Shown here: positions 1 through 15,500 of the stretch, piece after piece
Position numbering within the stretch: position 1 is the first letter of the stretch
How the letters are laid out: each line of letters begins with the position of its first letter
Assembly: GCA_905250115.1 (NCBI GenBank)
Contig: CAJNOI010000019.1
Location: 720,657-784,656, forward strand
Direction: 5' to 3'
Source: Adineta steineri
Taxonomy: Eukaryota > Rotifera > Eurotatoria > Adinetida > Adinetidae
DNA: 64,000 bases
Notes under the pieces: model-generated
Databases searched by the model: none
Told to the model about the DNA's origin: nothing
Seen by the model: the letters and a program-made list of their open reading frames with translations, nothing else
Program-made: the position numbers and the translations under genes

Positions 1-1924
1 TTTTTTTTTTTGGGGTTTAATTGTCATATTAAATATACTGACACCAAAACAATATCAATACATGCAATATATAAAAAATAGCAACAGTTACCGAGCACGC
101 GCGTGCGTCTCACCCAACATCAGACGCCATCTCTGACTTAGCTGTTAAACTGCTAGTCGTTGTTTTACTTTCATTTGTACATATCAATTTTGGACCATCG
201 GTAGTATGTGAACGTAGAGCTTTTGGTAATTTCATTTTTTTTATATTAAAAAATCGAAAAGACGATGATGATGAAACAGTTGGTGCACTTATTGGTGTTT
301 CTGGACTGTTTATGAGTAAAAGATGAAAAAAAACTCTCTCAATCATATTTAATAACTCTACTAAAACGTTTTTTTAATTACGTGTTACAAAATATACTTA
401 CGGTTCTATAGTTGCAATTTCTCCAATATTTGGAACAGTAATAAGCATAAATTTCTGTGGTTGTATTTGTCTTTTATTTTGACGATCATTTCTAACTTCA
501 GATGTATGAGTCCAATGCCAAATCTTTAAAAATTATTTATATTAAAAATAAAAGAGAAGTAAAATTCTTATTTACCAAATCTTTACAATTATCATCATCA
601 TTACTATTGACTAAACGAACAAATGGACCTTCTCTAAATTATAAACATAAACAATAATACAAAATAATTTTATTCTAAAAAAATCTTTACTCTTGGACAA
701 TGTATTGTTTATTAAATTTTTTTCTATCAACAATCCATCGCTGCTCATTTGCTTCATATAATTCGTCTTTCCAATGATTCGATATCATATAACTTTTTAT
801 ACGCTCATCATTACTCATAGAAAAATCTAGATTTAATTAAAAATAAATAAATAATTAATAATATATAATAATTAACCTGCTGTAATATCATCTATTGATC
901 GTGAATTCATTATTGTAGTTAAGATATTATCATGACTAGGTCGATCTTTAGAATTTTCTTCTAATGCAAGATATGGATATAATTGATTTTTCGATTGAAA
1001 TCGACTATTAAGTCTTAATGCTTCAATATACTATACAAAGAATATATGATAAAAATTATATAAAATTAAATAGATCTTACTGTTTCCATATTTGTTGTAG
1101 GTGCATGTGAATGTTTAGTTCCCGTATTGGATTGCGTCACTGAACATTTTGTAAATGTTATAACTCGAAAATCCTATTCATTAAAAGAATTGAATAAATA
1201 TTTAGCAAAAAAAAAAAGAAAGAACGTCATTTTACTCTTGTAGTTATAGTAAATGTTCTTGTTTCTGATTGTATTTGACTTTCATTTAAAAATGATTTGA
1301 ATCCTGATCGAGAATCCACCGCTAAAATTGAAATTTCAATAAATCGAATTGAAATTCTTATTGATATATATACTTACGTGCAACATTTATATTATGAATA
1401 GATGTTAATGGAATGTCATATGTACCAATATATTTATTCCCAGAAAATATCTATGAAAGAATAAATAATTTAATTTTTATTAATATAATATATATTTTAC
1501 ATACGAAATCATTATCTTCAATTTCTTGATCAGGTGCAAATACAAGTCGAAATGTAGTCATATATAAAGTTCCAGTTAAGCGTTCACATTTATTTTCTAT
1601 ATATTCAACATTACGCACATGCATGTTAAATGGCATTTCTTCTAAAAAAACAAATCTTCATGTATATTTTCATAAATTAAAAAATAATTGAAATACAAAC
1701 TTGGTAATAAGTTTCGAATACTTTTTATCAACTAAAAAATAGATAGATGGATGGATATTGAATTAGATATCTTAAAATATTGTACATACATCAGGTAGAA
1801 TATTTGATATTGCATCGTTCTTTGTCGTTGAATCAATATGAGAACCATTAACATAGGTACGAGATTGTTGTTGTCGGCTGATACTTGCCGATCGATTGCC
1901 GAAACTATTTCGGCGAGTTGACAT
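1..1924 (-). CDS. Myotubularin-related protein, MTMR10/11/12-like (partial, 3' end outside window)
   Basis: Multi-exon gene read leftwards. The ATG at 1924 opens MSTRRNSFGNRS, a Ser/Arg-rich tail, then exons joined by 45-90 nt introns encode a PH-GRAM domain (exon at about 1503-1640, core RLTGTLYMTTFRLVFAPD). Further exons follow: IFSGNKYIGTYDIPLTSI (1376-1451), the region with SRFQSKNQLYPYLAL (about 880-1030), WKDELYEANEQRWIVDRKKF (about 715-830), IWHWTHTSEV (about 415-525), and LPKALRS..PKLICTNE (114-305). The WK.EL....RW.V block, the short W.W.H segment and the later LP....KL.C.NE pattern recall MTMR10/11/12, the catalytically dead myotubularins that act as adaptors of phosphoinositide phosphatases on membranes. 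The catalytic-loop region lies beyond the left edge, so whether the Cys-x5-Arg motif is present cannot be judged. The last visible donor is near 114. The subfamily call is by recall of motifs; the GRAM domain is the firmest part. Confidence 0.65.
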
Positions 1925-3543
1925 ACTTTTAATTGTAAATTTTCATTTTATAATAAAAGTAAAAAACGTAAAACTAAAACTAAGCTGAAGGACTAATGAT
2001 CGATGAGTCATTTCGACTACGATAAATAGTTAATTTTATTAGCCAATAGAATTTTAAGAGAACATTTTTCATAAAAAAAAAAGAAACGACTATTATCACT
2101 CAGCTCATCTTGCGATGAATAACCGAGAAAAATAATCATTTTATCATTCATATAAAAAAAACAATCATTGATTGATGACAATTGTCAATAATCATATATT
2201 ATTGTGGTCGTATCGGTTATAAATATAGAGAAATCAAGGCATTGGTATACTTTTGTCAGACACAATTTGATCTAAATTAATCTATTCACTTGTCAATACG
2301 AATTATAAAAACTGTAATATTCTAATTAAATCCAAGTTTTTTTTATATCTGTTGACAATCAAATGATTTTAAAGTCTTATAGAAACTAAACGGATATATT
2401 TCTTTCAAGCAACAATAAAATTGTTAAATATGATATCAATTGCGTAGAAAAAAAATATTTTGCACTTTCTAAACCTCTATTTGATATAACCGAATGAAGT
2501 AATTATACATGGATATTGAGTGTACTACAAGTATGCAAATAATAATAGATAAAGTATAACAGCTTCAGAAAGTTTAAGATTAGTTGATATTAGTACAATA
2601 TAAAAATTCATGAATCATAGTCCACGTTTTTTTCTTTTGAGACTATCATATGTAAAAACTAATACTGTAATAATTATTTAAGAGTTCGCTTTTTAAAATA
2701 TCTCTTATCAGTTTACTTATTATTATCATTTTCTAAAACAGTATGAAGTACTCTAGATAACATTACTTTTAACACCATGTGTATTCTTAAAAAATGACAA
2801 GAACATGTTTAAATACTCCAACATTGTATAAGTTTTTTTGACTTGTAATATACATACATATATTAAATAAAAATGAATATTTCGAGAAGTTTCTAGAAAT
2901 GGAAACTTTTTTTTCTCTACACTCAAAAACTTACAATCTAAATTTTCGAGATAATATTAAGGTCATTGATATTTTTCTCTTTAAGAAGTTCTTATAAAGT
3001 TCTATTTCTTCTTTTTTATTGCATAATTACTCATGACTATATTTGTATATTTTACAAGATATCAAGTTAATATTTCTTTTTATTTACAATCTCTTTTTGT
3101 TTGATATCTATCTTACAGGCGAGCCGCCAATAGGGTTCTTTTGTTTATTAACAATAGAACTTCGTATGTTTTTGTAGAGATGAATTCATCAACTCTTGTT
3201 AACGAGAATACTAGAATTATCTTGATAAAAGTCCTTTCTATTTGTTTGCCCTTGTACTGCTTTGAAATATGTTTGTCTTAAATAAAAAAAAAATTTGGAA
3301 TGGAGTAGGAGAGAGAGAGAGAAAAAAAGACAATTATCAGCTACATCTACTACTGACAAAAGTAACAAACAAAAAAGATAAGACTATAAGTAACACTGCT
3401 ATTAAAGCATATAGATTATTATTCAAAAAGAAAACGAACATACTGAGAGTCGAAAGTGTATATTTAAGTGCATAAACTTTTCTTTTTATTCTTCGTTTTA
3501 GAAATCTATAGTTTTGTATTCTTATTTATTTATAACGAGGATC
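1925..3543. other. Intergenic region between divergent genes
   Basis: 1.6 kb of AT-rich DNA between the start of the MTMR-like gene (minus) and the start of the giant MAM gene (plus). It should hold both promoters. I see no convincing coding sequence: a 68-codon open frame near 3269 is Lys-rich translation of a purine-rich tract with no recognisable domain. No clear repeat structure was seen. Confidence 0.5.
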
Positions 3544-6500
3544 ATGGACAGTACCATGTTCGTGCTCCTTATTGTATACCTTATTGGTATTGCGGGTAAG
3601 TTGATCTGAATGATTTTTATCGAAAAAAAAACATTATACAATTTTTTTCTTCTTATATTATAGCTCAGTCAAACATTCCCAAAGAAGGTTTGTAAATTTA
3701 TAAAAGGTTTGTTTCTTTTTTGATATATGATAATTTATATATAGATCCCGGATGGAGAAATGACGTTGATANNNNNNNNNNNNNNNNNNNNNNNNNNNNN
3801 NNNNNNNNNNNNNNNNNNNNNNNNNNNNNNNNNNNNNNNNNNNNNNNNNNNNNNNNNNNNNNNNNNNNNNNCACCTTATAGTGGACCTCAAAATGATCAT
3901 ACTTTAGGTTTGAATATCTTTCTTTTTGTTGATGAATAGAAAAATAAAACAAATTTTATATATCTTATCTATTAAATAGGAAGCACTCAAGGTCAATATC
4001 TTTTCTTGAATTCATTATTCACAGCACAACAGACAACAGTTGCCGTTATTCAAAGTGAACTGTTTGAACCAACATCACGTGCTGGTCGTTGTATAACATT
4101 TTGGTATGTTATGCGTGGTAGTCAATTAGGTCGTGTTGATCTTAATATTACAACTACACAAGGAACAAATATGATATGGTCATTTGGTACTGTTGATCAA
4201 GGTGAATCATGGCATTTTGCTTCAGTTGGTTACTATTCAGATGTTGCACATTTTGTAATATAAATTTTTAAATTATTATCATAGAATTTAAAATGTTTTT
4301 TTTTCAAAATAGATTGTTGTCGAAGGAACTGTTACTGCACAAATGCAAGGTTATTATGCAATTGATGATATTGATATTCGTGATAGTTATTGTGGAACAA
4401 ATCCAACAAATGCAGCTGTAACTATTTTAACAACACCTGCAACTGTAACTCGACCAACAACAGCATTTCAAAGTTAGTATTATTTAAAATAAAATAATAT
4501 AAAATTTAAAAATCTTTCTTTTATAGTTCCAAGTATTTATGATTGTACATTTGAAACTGATTTTTGTTCATGGACACATCTTTCTGATGCTAAACTTAAC
4601 TGGACTCGAAATCAAGGTTCTACTGGAACATTTGAAACTGGTCCTCTATTTGATGTAACAACACATACAGGTAATTTATATAAACAAATTTACAATAGTT
4701 ATTAAAATCATCTACTATCTATCTTCAGACAAAGGCTGGTATATTTATCTTGAAACATCTTATCCAGTAGAATTAAATGATACAGCAAGATTAAAATCAC
4801 CATCGATTGCTGGTTCAACAACAAAATGTTTTGAATTTTGGTATCACATGAATGGACCTGATATAAATCGTTTAGATGTATTAACTATCGATTCATCAAA
4901 TGTCGAAACAACTGTCTGGTCACGTGAAGGTTCACAAGGAAATGTTTGGCGTTTAGGAAAAGTTAAATTAAATGATATTACTGATGAATATAGTGTATGT
5001 AAAAAATTACTTTTAATTTCAAAATTCTATCAAAAATTGTTTAATTTATTTAGATTATTCTTCAAGGTGTTGCTGGTAGTAGTTTTCAAGGTGATATTGC
5101 ATTAGACAATCTTCAATTAATTGATGGCAATTGTCCAAGTGATTACCCATTAGAATGTGATTTTGATGATGAAGGTATATGTGGTTTTACACATGATATA
5201 ACTGCACAACATCGATGGATTAGAAATAAAGGTACGAAAAAAAAAATAAAAGACAAACTTTTTGAAAATAAAACAAATATTTTAGGTTCAACACCTAGTA
5301 CATTGAGCGGACCAACTGTCGATCATACTACAATGACTAGTAGTGGTAAGAAGAAAACTTTGAAAAAATTATCTTTTATTCTTATTGAAAATTTAGGATA
5401 TTACATGTATTTTCCAAGTGCTAATACAGCTCGTGCAGGTGAAAAAGCTCGATTAATATCTCCATGGATGAATAATACAGATGGACAATGTCTTTCATTT
5501 TGGTATCATAGTTATGGTGTTGATGTTGGTGCATTAACAGTTTATAAACGCTTACAATCATCAGATGATTTATATCCAATGTGGAAAATTAATTATAATT
5601 TTGGTGATGTATGGAATGCAGCAGAGATAACAATACGAAACACGGATGAACCATGGGCTATTGAATTTGAAGGTGAATATGGTATTGGATATTTTGGTGA
5701 TTTAGCTCTTGATGATATCGTTATTAAAAATGGTGCATGTCAACCAATCGGTTCATGTTCATTTGAATCAATTGATTTCTGTACTTGGCATAATGTTCGT
5801 CCACCAGCAGATGACTTTGATTGGCTTGTTGCACATGGTGAAACAGATTCAGCATTTACTGGACCAACAGTTGATCATACATTTAATGATCAATTTGGTT
5901 ATTATGCATTCATTGAGGCATCACATCCACGACAAAATAATGATCGTGCTGTTCTTGAATCAACTGTACTTATGCCAACATCAACAATTGGTTATTGTTT
6001 TTCATTTTGGTATCATATGTACGGAGAAATTGGTACATTGAATGTTTTTATTCAAAGTGTTAAAGCAAAAGAACCATTATGGATTTGGTAAGAAAAATTT
6101 AATAAAGAAAATTTTTATATATTTAATTATCATATACATATTAATAGGACACAAAGCGGAAATAAAGGTGATGAATGGTTAAATGGTCAAGTTACTATTC
6201 GTTCAAGTTTATATTATCGATTACAAATTGAAGGAGTCATTGGTAAGATAAAAATCAAATTATTTTTCTTAATATTCAATATATTTTTTATTTAATATCT
6301 ATTTAGGTACATCATTTCAAGGTGATGCAGCTATTGATGATCTTCGTGTTTTTGAAAATCCATGTACATTAACACCATCAAATGCTGATCCATCATTACT
6401 TCCACCAAGTACAACAACAACAACAGCAGCAACTGTAACAGTTGCACCAGGCCCATATGATTGTACATTTGAAAATGATGTATGTACTGGTTGGGAAAAT

Positions 6501-9500
6501 ATGGCAAATAATCGATTTAATTGGGCACGAGTACAAGGTTCAGCTGTACCAGCACCAGGTATATTATATTTTTTATCATATTTTCTCCAGTTTAAACATT
6601 TATCTTACTCTTTAGAAATCGATCATACAACAGGTACTCGAGAAGGTTATTTCATGCAAGCTGTTTTAAATCAACGTCCAGCAAATGATTATGCTCGTTT
6701 GAAGAGTCCTCTACTTAATGATGTACAATGTATGACATTCTATTATCATATATATGGACATGGTGGTACTCTCAATCTTTATATGGCTTTGGGTGATAAT
6801 TTAGGTATACAATTATGGACACGTAAAGGTTCACAAGGAGATGTATGGCGTTTTGGACGACTGTCAACAAATAAAAATAATGCCAATGTTGTTTTTGAAG
6901 GTAATTAATATAAATGAGAAAAAAAAATAATCAAAATTCATTTATCATTTTTTCTTTTTAAAGCTATTGCTGATGCAAATGCTATTGGTGATGTATCTAT
7001 TGATGATGTTAGATTTTCACCTGGTGCATGTAAAGAAAGTGCTGCTATTGGCGAATCCTGTACATTTACTGATTATACTCAATGTGGTTTTACACAAAAT
7101 ACTACTGGTTCATCTTTACAATGGCAAACATTTGGTGGTGGTGATAGTCAATTACGTACAACAGCAATTCCATTTGATCATACAACTGGTACAAATCGTG
7201 GTTCATATATATATATTGATTTTGAGAATCGTGGTGAAAATCTTAGAGGACATCTTTATTCACCAGTATATGAATCAACAAAGAATCAATCATATTGTGT
7301 CGAATTTTATTATGTACTTACTGGTGCAAATATAACACTCAATGTATCAACTGAAAGTAGTACTGGAACACAACGAAACATATTTACACGAAATTATGAT
7401 CATGGATTAACATGGATTAAAGGTGAAGCAACAATAACTATAACTAGTCAATTTCGAATTATTTTCGAAGCAATAAGTGGTAACTTTCGACAAGGTACTA
7501 TATTGTTAATGATATTTATGTATATGAGTATATATTTTTCTCGTTTTATATAGGTTTTATCGCACTTGATGATTATCAATATCATTCTGGTGAATGTAGT
7601 TTTCGTTCAAATGAATGTACATTCGATGATGGTTCATTATGTTCATGGACAAATGCAGCAGATAATCAATTTGATTGGCTTGTTCATAAAGGACAAACAT
7701 TAACGTATGCCACTGGACCAAATGGAGATCATAGTATGTTGAATAATTTAAATAAATTCATTTAAAATAAAAATAAATGTTCTATTTTAGCATCTGGAAA
7801 TGGTTATTATATATATATTGAAACATCTTCACCGGCTCAACCAGGATGGAAAGCTCGATTAGAATCCGAAATTTTTGTTGATAATCGTCCAAGATGTTTT
7901 TCATTTTGGTATCATATGTAAGTTTATTTTGAATATATATTAATCGATCTTATTTAATTCGTTTTAATTAGGTTTGGAGATGATATTGGGCGTTTAAATA
8001 TTTATTTACGTTCATTAGAAGTAAATAATTTTACTACTGACTCATTAGTATGGGTATTAGCTGGACCTCAATCAAATAGTTGGAGACATGCTCTAGCACC
8101 TATTCAACCAAATGGTCGATATCAAATTATTATTGAAGGTATCTGTGGAAAAAGTTTTGAAGGTGATATTGCTGTTGATGACATTGGAGTTTTGTCAGTC
8201 GAAACATGTCAATTACAACCAGTTGATGCTGATCCAATTCAAGTATCTCAACAAGCAATAGCTTGTGGATTTGAACAAAACTTTTGTCAATGGCAACATG
8301 ATACAACTGGAAAATTTAATTGGACTAGACATACAGAAAGTACACCATCGACAGATACTGGTCCAACTTCAGGTAACAAAATTTTCGAAAAATTTGAAAA
8401 TCTTAAACTTTTTCTCTTGTAATTTTGTAGGTGCAGATAATTCACCATATTATATCTATATTGAATCAAGTTATCCACAAAATGAAGGTGATCGTGCTGG
8501 TATCATTTCACCAGTAATAACAAAACCAAGATCATCTATGTGCTTTCAATTCTATTTTCATATGTAAATAACTAAAACAATAGATTTAAATAAATATTAT
8601 ATTGTAATTCTTTTCTTATAGGTGGGGTGCAACTATTGGTTCATTACAAATATCAGCTATGCTAAATACACCTACTGGTCAACAAAAAATGTTACTTTGG
8701 GAACGTAATGAAACACAAGCAAAAGAATGGCGTCAAGGACATATTAATTTACGTGATATTCCATATGATTTTGCAATGAAAATTGATGGTTTTGTTGGAA
8801 ATGGATTTGAAGGAGATGTAAATTGATACAATTTCTAATTTTTCTAGTTATATTTATTTCTATTGAAAATTTTTAGATTGCAGTTGATGAATTATTTTTA
8901 CTTGATGGTGAATGTCCACCTTCGATTTGGTGCGATTTTGAAACATCTTTTTGTGGATGGTCAAATGATACAACTGGTGATTTTTACTGGACACGTACAC
9001 AAAAAGCAACAGATTCAATTGGTACTGGACCAACAACAGGTGAATAATGCAATGAAATTTTTTTAAAAATAATTTTATTTTCAATATTTTAATAGATCAT
9101 ACCACTGGAACTGATCGTGGTTATTATCTTTATATTGAAACATCTTCACCTACAAAAACTGGTGACAAAGCACGAATTGTCAGTCCAACATATTCTCCAT
9201 CATCATCGGTATGTTTGAAATTTTTCTATCATATGTACGGACCATCAATTGGTACATTAAATGTTATTATGGCTACTACAAAACAATTATTATGGACAAA
9301 GAGGTATAAAAAAAAATAAAAATTCTTTATATTCAAATCTTGTATAAATTTCTTGTATAGTGGTAATCTTGGTAATCGATGGCGTTATGGACATGTAACT
9401 GTACGTAGTAATAGTCCATATCAAGTAGCATTTGAAGGAGTTGTCGGTTCAAGTTTTCAAGTAAAATAAAAAAACAATTTTGTTTTGAAAATTTCAATAT

Positions 9501-12500
9501 ATAAATAATGAATTTAATTTAGGGTGACATTGCTATTGATGATATTCTTATAGCAAATGGAGCATGTGAAGAAGAAGGAAGTTGTAATTTTGAAGATGGA
9601 ACATTTTGTGGATTTTACAATCCAAGAGAAGAAGATGATTTTGATTGGACACTTAATCAAGGTGAAACATTTTCAGATGACACTGGGTAAAGAAAATTTT
9701 AGATTTAATATATATATATAATACATTTCTCTTCTAGACCAAATGTTGATCATACAACAGGAACAGGTGCTGGTTATTATGCTTATATTGAATCATCATA
9801 TCCGCAACTACTCGGACATAAAGCATGGTTAGTTAGTGAAATTATTGAATCACCAAAAGGTGCTTGTCTTGATTTTTGGTATCATATGAAAGGACAAACA
9901 ACGGGTAACATGACAGTCTTTTATCGAGTCTTAGATAAAGCTCCAGCTTCATTATGGTTTCAAGAAGTAATTATATCATAGTTTGAATTAAATAAATATG
10001 AAAGTAAATTAAATTTTTTTCTATTCAGGGTGATCAAGGTGATCGTTGGATAAATGCTAAAGTTGATATACCAGTAACAAATGATCATTATGATTTCATT
10101 TTTCAAGGTGTTGTGGTATGTAAACTAGTATTTTCTTTTTCGATAAACCTAAAATATTATTTATAGGGTGATGGTCATCAATCGGATATAGCACTTGATG
10201 ATGTTAGTTTAGGACAAGGTGGTAATTGTGCTTTTCTTGCATCAACAACTCAAGCACCTGTAACACAACCATCAGCTGCATTTGAATGGGATTTTGAAGA
10301 TGGCACATTAGGTGATTGGCAACAAGAAGAACAAGCACCATGGGTAGTTGCAAGTGGTCAAACAGCTGTATATGGTAAAGCACCATTAGCTGATCATACA
10401 AGACAAAATGTTCTTGGAAAATATGCTTATGTACCAATTGACGCAACTGGTGGTCCAATTTATTATTCTACAATTGGTATTCGTTCAATACCAAGAGGTG
10501 TTCCATATTGTCTTGATTTTTGGTATCAAGCATTTATTTCCAGTGATACAGTACTTAATGTTTATATGCAAAATGGAACAGCAGAACATACTAATATTTG
10601 GCGTCGACCTGGAACAACAGCACGTGATCAATGGACACATTCATCAGTTAATCTTGGAGTAAATCATGGTACAGCACATTTAAGTATTTCAGGTAAAGAA
10701 ATGAAATTTTCGTTTATATTTTTTATTTAATACAAATTTTATAGCTGCTGTTGTACCTCGTTCAACTGGTTATGTTGCTATCGATGATGTAAGAATACTT
10801 AATGGTGCTTGTCCATCTGCACGTGTCTGCGATTTCGAAGATGATTCAATATGTGGTTATCAAAATGATGCTACAGCTGATTTTACATGGTCAAGACATA
10901 AAGGTTCAACTTCATCATCAACAACTGGCGCTACAAATGGTATGTTTCGAAGAAAATAAAACATTGTTTTATATTTATATAAAATATTTCATTTAGATCA
11001 TACGTATGGAACTAATTTTGGTTATTATATGTATATTGAAACAAGTGCTCCACAAAAAACAGGTGATAAAGCTCGTCTTATTTCTCCTGAATATGATGTT
11101 GCAGCTGGTGGTTCATGTTTACAATTTTTCTATCATATGTGGGGTGACAGTACTGGTGCATTTAATGTTTACCTTAAAGTTGGTGCAAATTTTGAAGCTC
11201 GTCCATTATGGGCACTTAGTGGCGATCAAGGTGATTTCTGGCGACCAGCTCGTGCAACAATACAAACATCAGGAAAATTTCAAGTAAATAAAAAACTAAT
11301 TTCAAACTTAAACTTAAACTAATGATTTCTTTAGGTCGTATTCGAAGGTGTAGTTGGTCCAAGTTTTACTGGTGATATCTCATTAGATGATATTACAATA
11401 TCACCAGGTGCATGTCCTGCATCAGGTTCATGTACATTCGAACAAGATCTATGTACTTGGACACCATCATCTAGACCAAATGATTTCGATTGGTATCGTT
11501 TATCATCAAAACAAATTAGTTTACTTTATAATGGTACAGATTATCCATTAACTGATACAACAGTAAACAATGCTTATGGACATTTTCTTTGGGCTGCATC
11601 CGATTTTCGAGCAAATCGTATTAATCAAACATCACATCTTTATTCAGAAATTCTTTTAGCTTATCAACATCAAAATGGTGCATGTTTAACATTCAGTTCT
11701 TTTCTAACTGGTTCAACAAAATTAAATGTTTATATACGTCCACGACCAGCTGGTCAAAATTCTACATTATTATGGTCATCGAATGAGGATGATAATCATG
11801 ACGTGTGGTTTCAACAACAAATCGAAATATCAATTATTGCTAATGATTTCGAAGTAAAGAAGAAAAAAATATATATTATATTTATTTATATAATCATTTG
11901 TTTTCTTTATTAAGATCTATTTTGAAGGAAAATTTGAAGCACCTGGAACTCACGGTTCAATTGGGTTAGATGATATACATATACATTCAACAGCATGTTC
12001 AGAAATTGATACAACACCATCACCCTCAATTCCATTTAATTGTGGTGATGGAACTACAGTACCTCAATCATTAGTTTGGTAATTAATAATGTCAAAAAAA
12101 CAAAATTGAAATATTCTTTTCTGTTTTATTTTAGTAATTTTATTACTGATTGCCCCAACGGTCGCGATGAACAAAATTGTGCTGATTGTACATTTGAACA
12201 AGGTACATGTCAATGGTTAGATCTTAGTACTGGTCCTTTCGCATGGGCGCGTGATCAAGGTGTAAACGTTGCACCATCACATCTCGGTCCAGTTACTGAT
12301 CGTAAGTTTTAAAACTGTTTTTTTTTATTTCAATCAAAAGTTCTTCGTTATAATTTTCTTTTATTTAGATACAACTCATACAGGTCGAGGATATTATATG
12401 TATGTAAAATCAAATGATGGCTTTTTCTGGGATGATGCTATATTAGAACTACAACAAGTTCTTCAACCAAGTTCATCGGGATGTACATTAGAATTTTGGC

Positions 12501-15500
12501 ATCATATGATCGATCATCAATATCTTAGTGTTCATTTAATTGAAGGTACAGAGACAGTAGAAATCTGGGAAGAAGATCATGGACATGCTGGTGATCAATG
12601 GGATCGTATTATTTTACCACTTGGACGTATTGCACGACCATGGCGTATACAATTTAAAGCAGAAAAAAGTTGGGGTGATGGTACAGTTGCTATTGATGAT
12701 ATAAGTTTAAGTGGTTGTCAATTTCCACCCGTACGACCTAATTGCACAGATGATCAATTTCGATGTACACGAGGTGCTTGTATAGCAAAAGAACGTGTTT
12801 GTGATTTTAGGTAATTTATTATTTTTTTAAGAAAAAATTGAAAAAAAGAAATATTTATTTTATTTTTCCTAGTGATGATTGTGGTGATAATTCAGATGAA
12901 ATAAATTGTCAAAATTATATTATGTGTAGTTTTGAAGAACCAACAGGAATGTGTAATTGGGCACAAGATGATGATGATGAACTTGATTGGGAACTTGGGC
13001 AAGGTGAAACATCATCATTTTTTACAGGACCTAAACGTGATCATACACTCGGTTTATCAAGTGGTCATTTTATCTTTTTGGAAGCATCATATCCAGCTGA
13101 AGAAGGTGAACGAGCTCGTATCGCATCACCTGTTTTAAATAGTACAGGATTCTCATGTGAACTTAGATTTTATTGGCATATGTATGGAGACGTAAGTGTT
13201 AAAAATCAACTTTAGATAATATATATGTCAATGTGATAATTTTTCTCTTTAAATAGAATATTGGTGCACTTAATGTTTATACTCGAACAACTTTTGGTGG
13301 AGAAATGGATAAAATCTGGTCGAAGGATTATAATGTTGGTGATTTCTGGAATCGAGCTGAAATCGTATTGATGGAAAATGAACCATTTCAAGTTGTTCTA
13401 GAAGCTGTTGTTGGCGATGGCTATGGTGGAGATATAGCTATTGATGATACATCATTTACACCAGCTTGTGGTTTATCAAATGTTAATTTAGTTACTGTTT
13501 CAACACCTAAACCAACTACATCAGCACCAAATCCTTGCGCAGCTAATGGTCAATTTATGTGTATTGAAAATGGTCAATGTATTGATAAGGCGAAAGTTTG
13601 TGATTTTAAAGTTGATTGTCCAACACCTGGAGGTAGTGATGAAGCTGAATGTGGTACATGTACATTTGATAATAATAATGGAACATTATGTGGTTGGAAA
13701 GATTACTCAATTGGAAGTGTCACATGGGAGTTACGAAAAGGATCAACGGATTTTGGACCATCAGGTGATCATACAACAGGCAGTGGATTTTATATTGCTA
13801 TGCCACCACACTATTCATTTTCATCAATTCGTACAGGTGCTATTGGTCCTACTGCTGTTGAATGTCAAATGAGATTTTGGTACTATATGGAGTATGAAGG
13901 TCCAGATGCTAACAGCAGAATTATAGCATACTATAGAACAGAATCGAGCAATTTTAGTTCATTCTATTCGATTGATCGAGTTACTGAACCAACTGGACCA
14001 AACTGGAAACAAGGTGTTATCGCTATTGGAGCTCGATCACAACGAATTGCTATAGGTATATAGAAGAAATTTTATTAAAATAAAAACAAACAAATGCTGT
14101 AAAATGTTCTTTCTTTTTTTAGAAATCGATGGACATTCAACTGAAAAAAATGCTGTAGCTATTGATGATATAGAATTTCATAATTGTCACGTAGGAGATC
14201 CACCTGAACTTGGGTACGAAAATTTTTTCTATCAAAATATGATTATTCCTATTATTTTATTTTTAGTTTACCCGTCGATTGTACATTTGAACATGGTTGG
14301 TGTAACTTTTTCCATGATGAAAGAGCTGACTTTGAATGGGAACGCACAAATGAAGCATCAACATCATCAGATACAGGACCAGGATTTGGTATGAAATAAA
14401 ATATATAATAAATTCTTTTTTATAATATCTATATTATAGATCACACAACTGGATCAGGTTATTATGTATTTATTGAAGCATCTTTTCCAAGGTAAACATT
14501 AATAAATATTCATGTATGTATTTTAATATTAATTTGTTTTTAAAAGAGTACAAAATGATCGTGCAAGAATTTTCTCTGGATACCAAAATCCATCAGCTAC
14601 TCCTCGATGTTTATCATTTTGGTAAAATAAAAAATTATTTTACATATATCCTGTAAATATAATGTTTTATTTTTTGTGTATAGGTACCATATGTACGGTG
14701 CAGATATTGGTACATTAAATGTATATGTACAAACTTTACCAACGAATCAAGCTAATATTTCATCAACACTTGTATGGACTAAAACTGGTACACAAGGTAA
14801 TGCATGGCGACGTGGACAACAATCTTTACATGATTTAAATACAACTAATATGTATGGTTGGCGTGTTGCATTTGAAGGTGTTGTTGGAAGGGGTTATTTG
14901 GGTGATATTTCACTTGATGATATATTTCTTAGTCAAGCAGAATGTCCAGCTAGTCGTACTTGTGATTTTGAACTTAATCTATGCGATTTTCAACCAGATC
15001 CTGGTAATAGTTGGGTACGACAACAAGCTACTAATTTAGCAAATTTTGTTAATGAAGATCATACATCATCAACATCTCTAGGACATTTTGCTATGGCTCA
15101 AACTAATTCAAAGTAAAATTAAAAATCAAATAAATCTTTTTTGATTAATATTTATTTTCTATTAAATAGACTTCGAAGTCGACAATATCCAAATGCTGGT
15201 GATGAATGTTTAAGATTCTGGTATTTTGTCAATGGACCAGATGGATCTACAGGTCAAATAAGTGTTGCAAAACAAACTAGTGGTTCAGCAACTGAAACTG
15301 CACTTTGGTCAAATAATATTTATGAAAATGGATGGCGTTATGGACAAGTTTCTATTAGTGGTGATCGTAGCCCATTCACTTACTTATTTCAAGCAGTAAA
15401 ATCTTCTCAAGATGTTGTTATTGGTATCGATGATGTTATTTTAACTCTTGGCTTTTGTAAACCACCAATAAACTGTGATTTTGAAGCCATTGATCTATGT

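Noticed and set aside
3269..3475. 68-codon open frame upstream of the giant receptor
   Set aside because: Lys-rich translation of a GA tract; no start context or homology I can name.
10204..10458. Minus-strand frames inside the MAM and FG-GAP genes (for example here and at 52460-52798)
   Set aside because: Shadows of the repeated plus-strand coding sequence; the His/Gln/Leu-rich or Pro/Ser-rich translations follow from the antisense of conserved codons.
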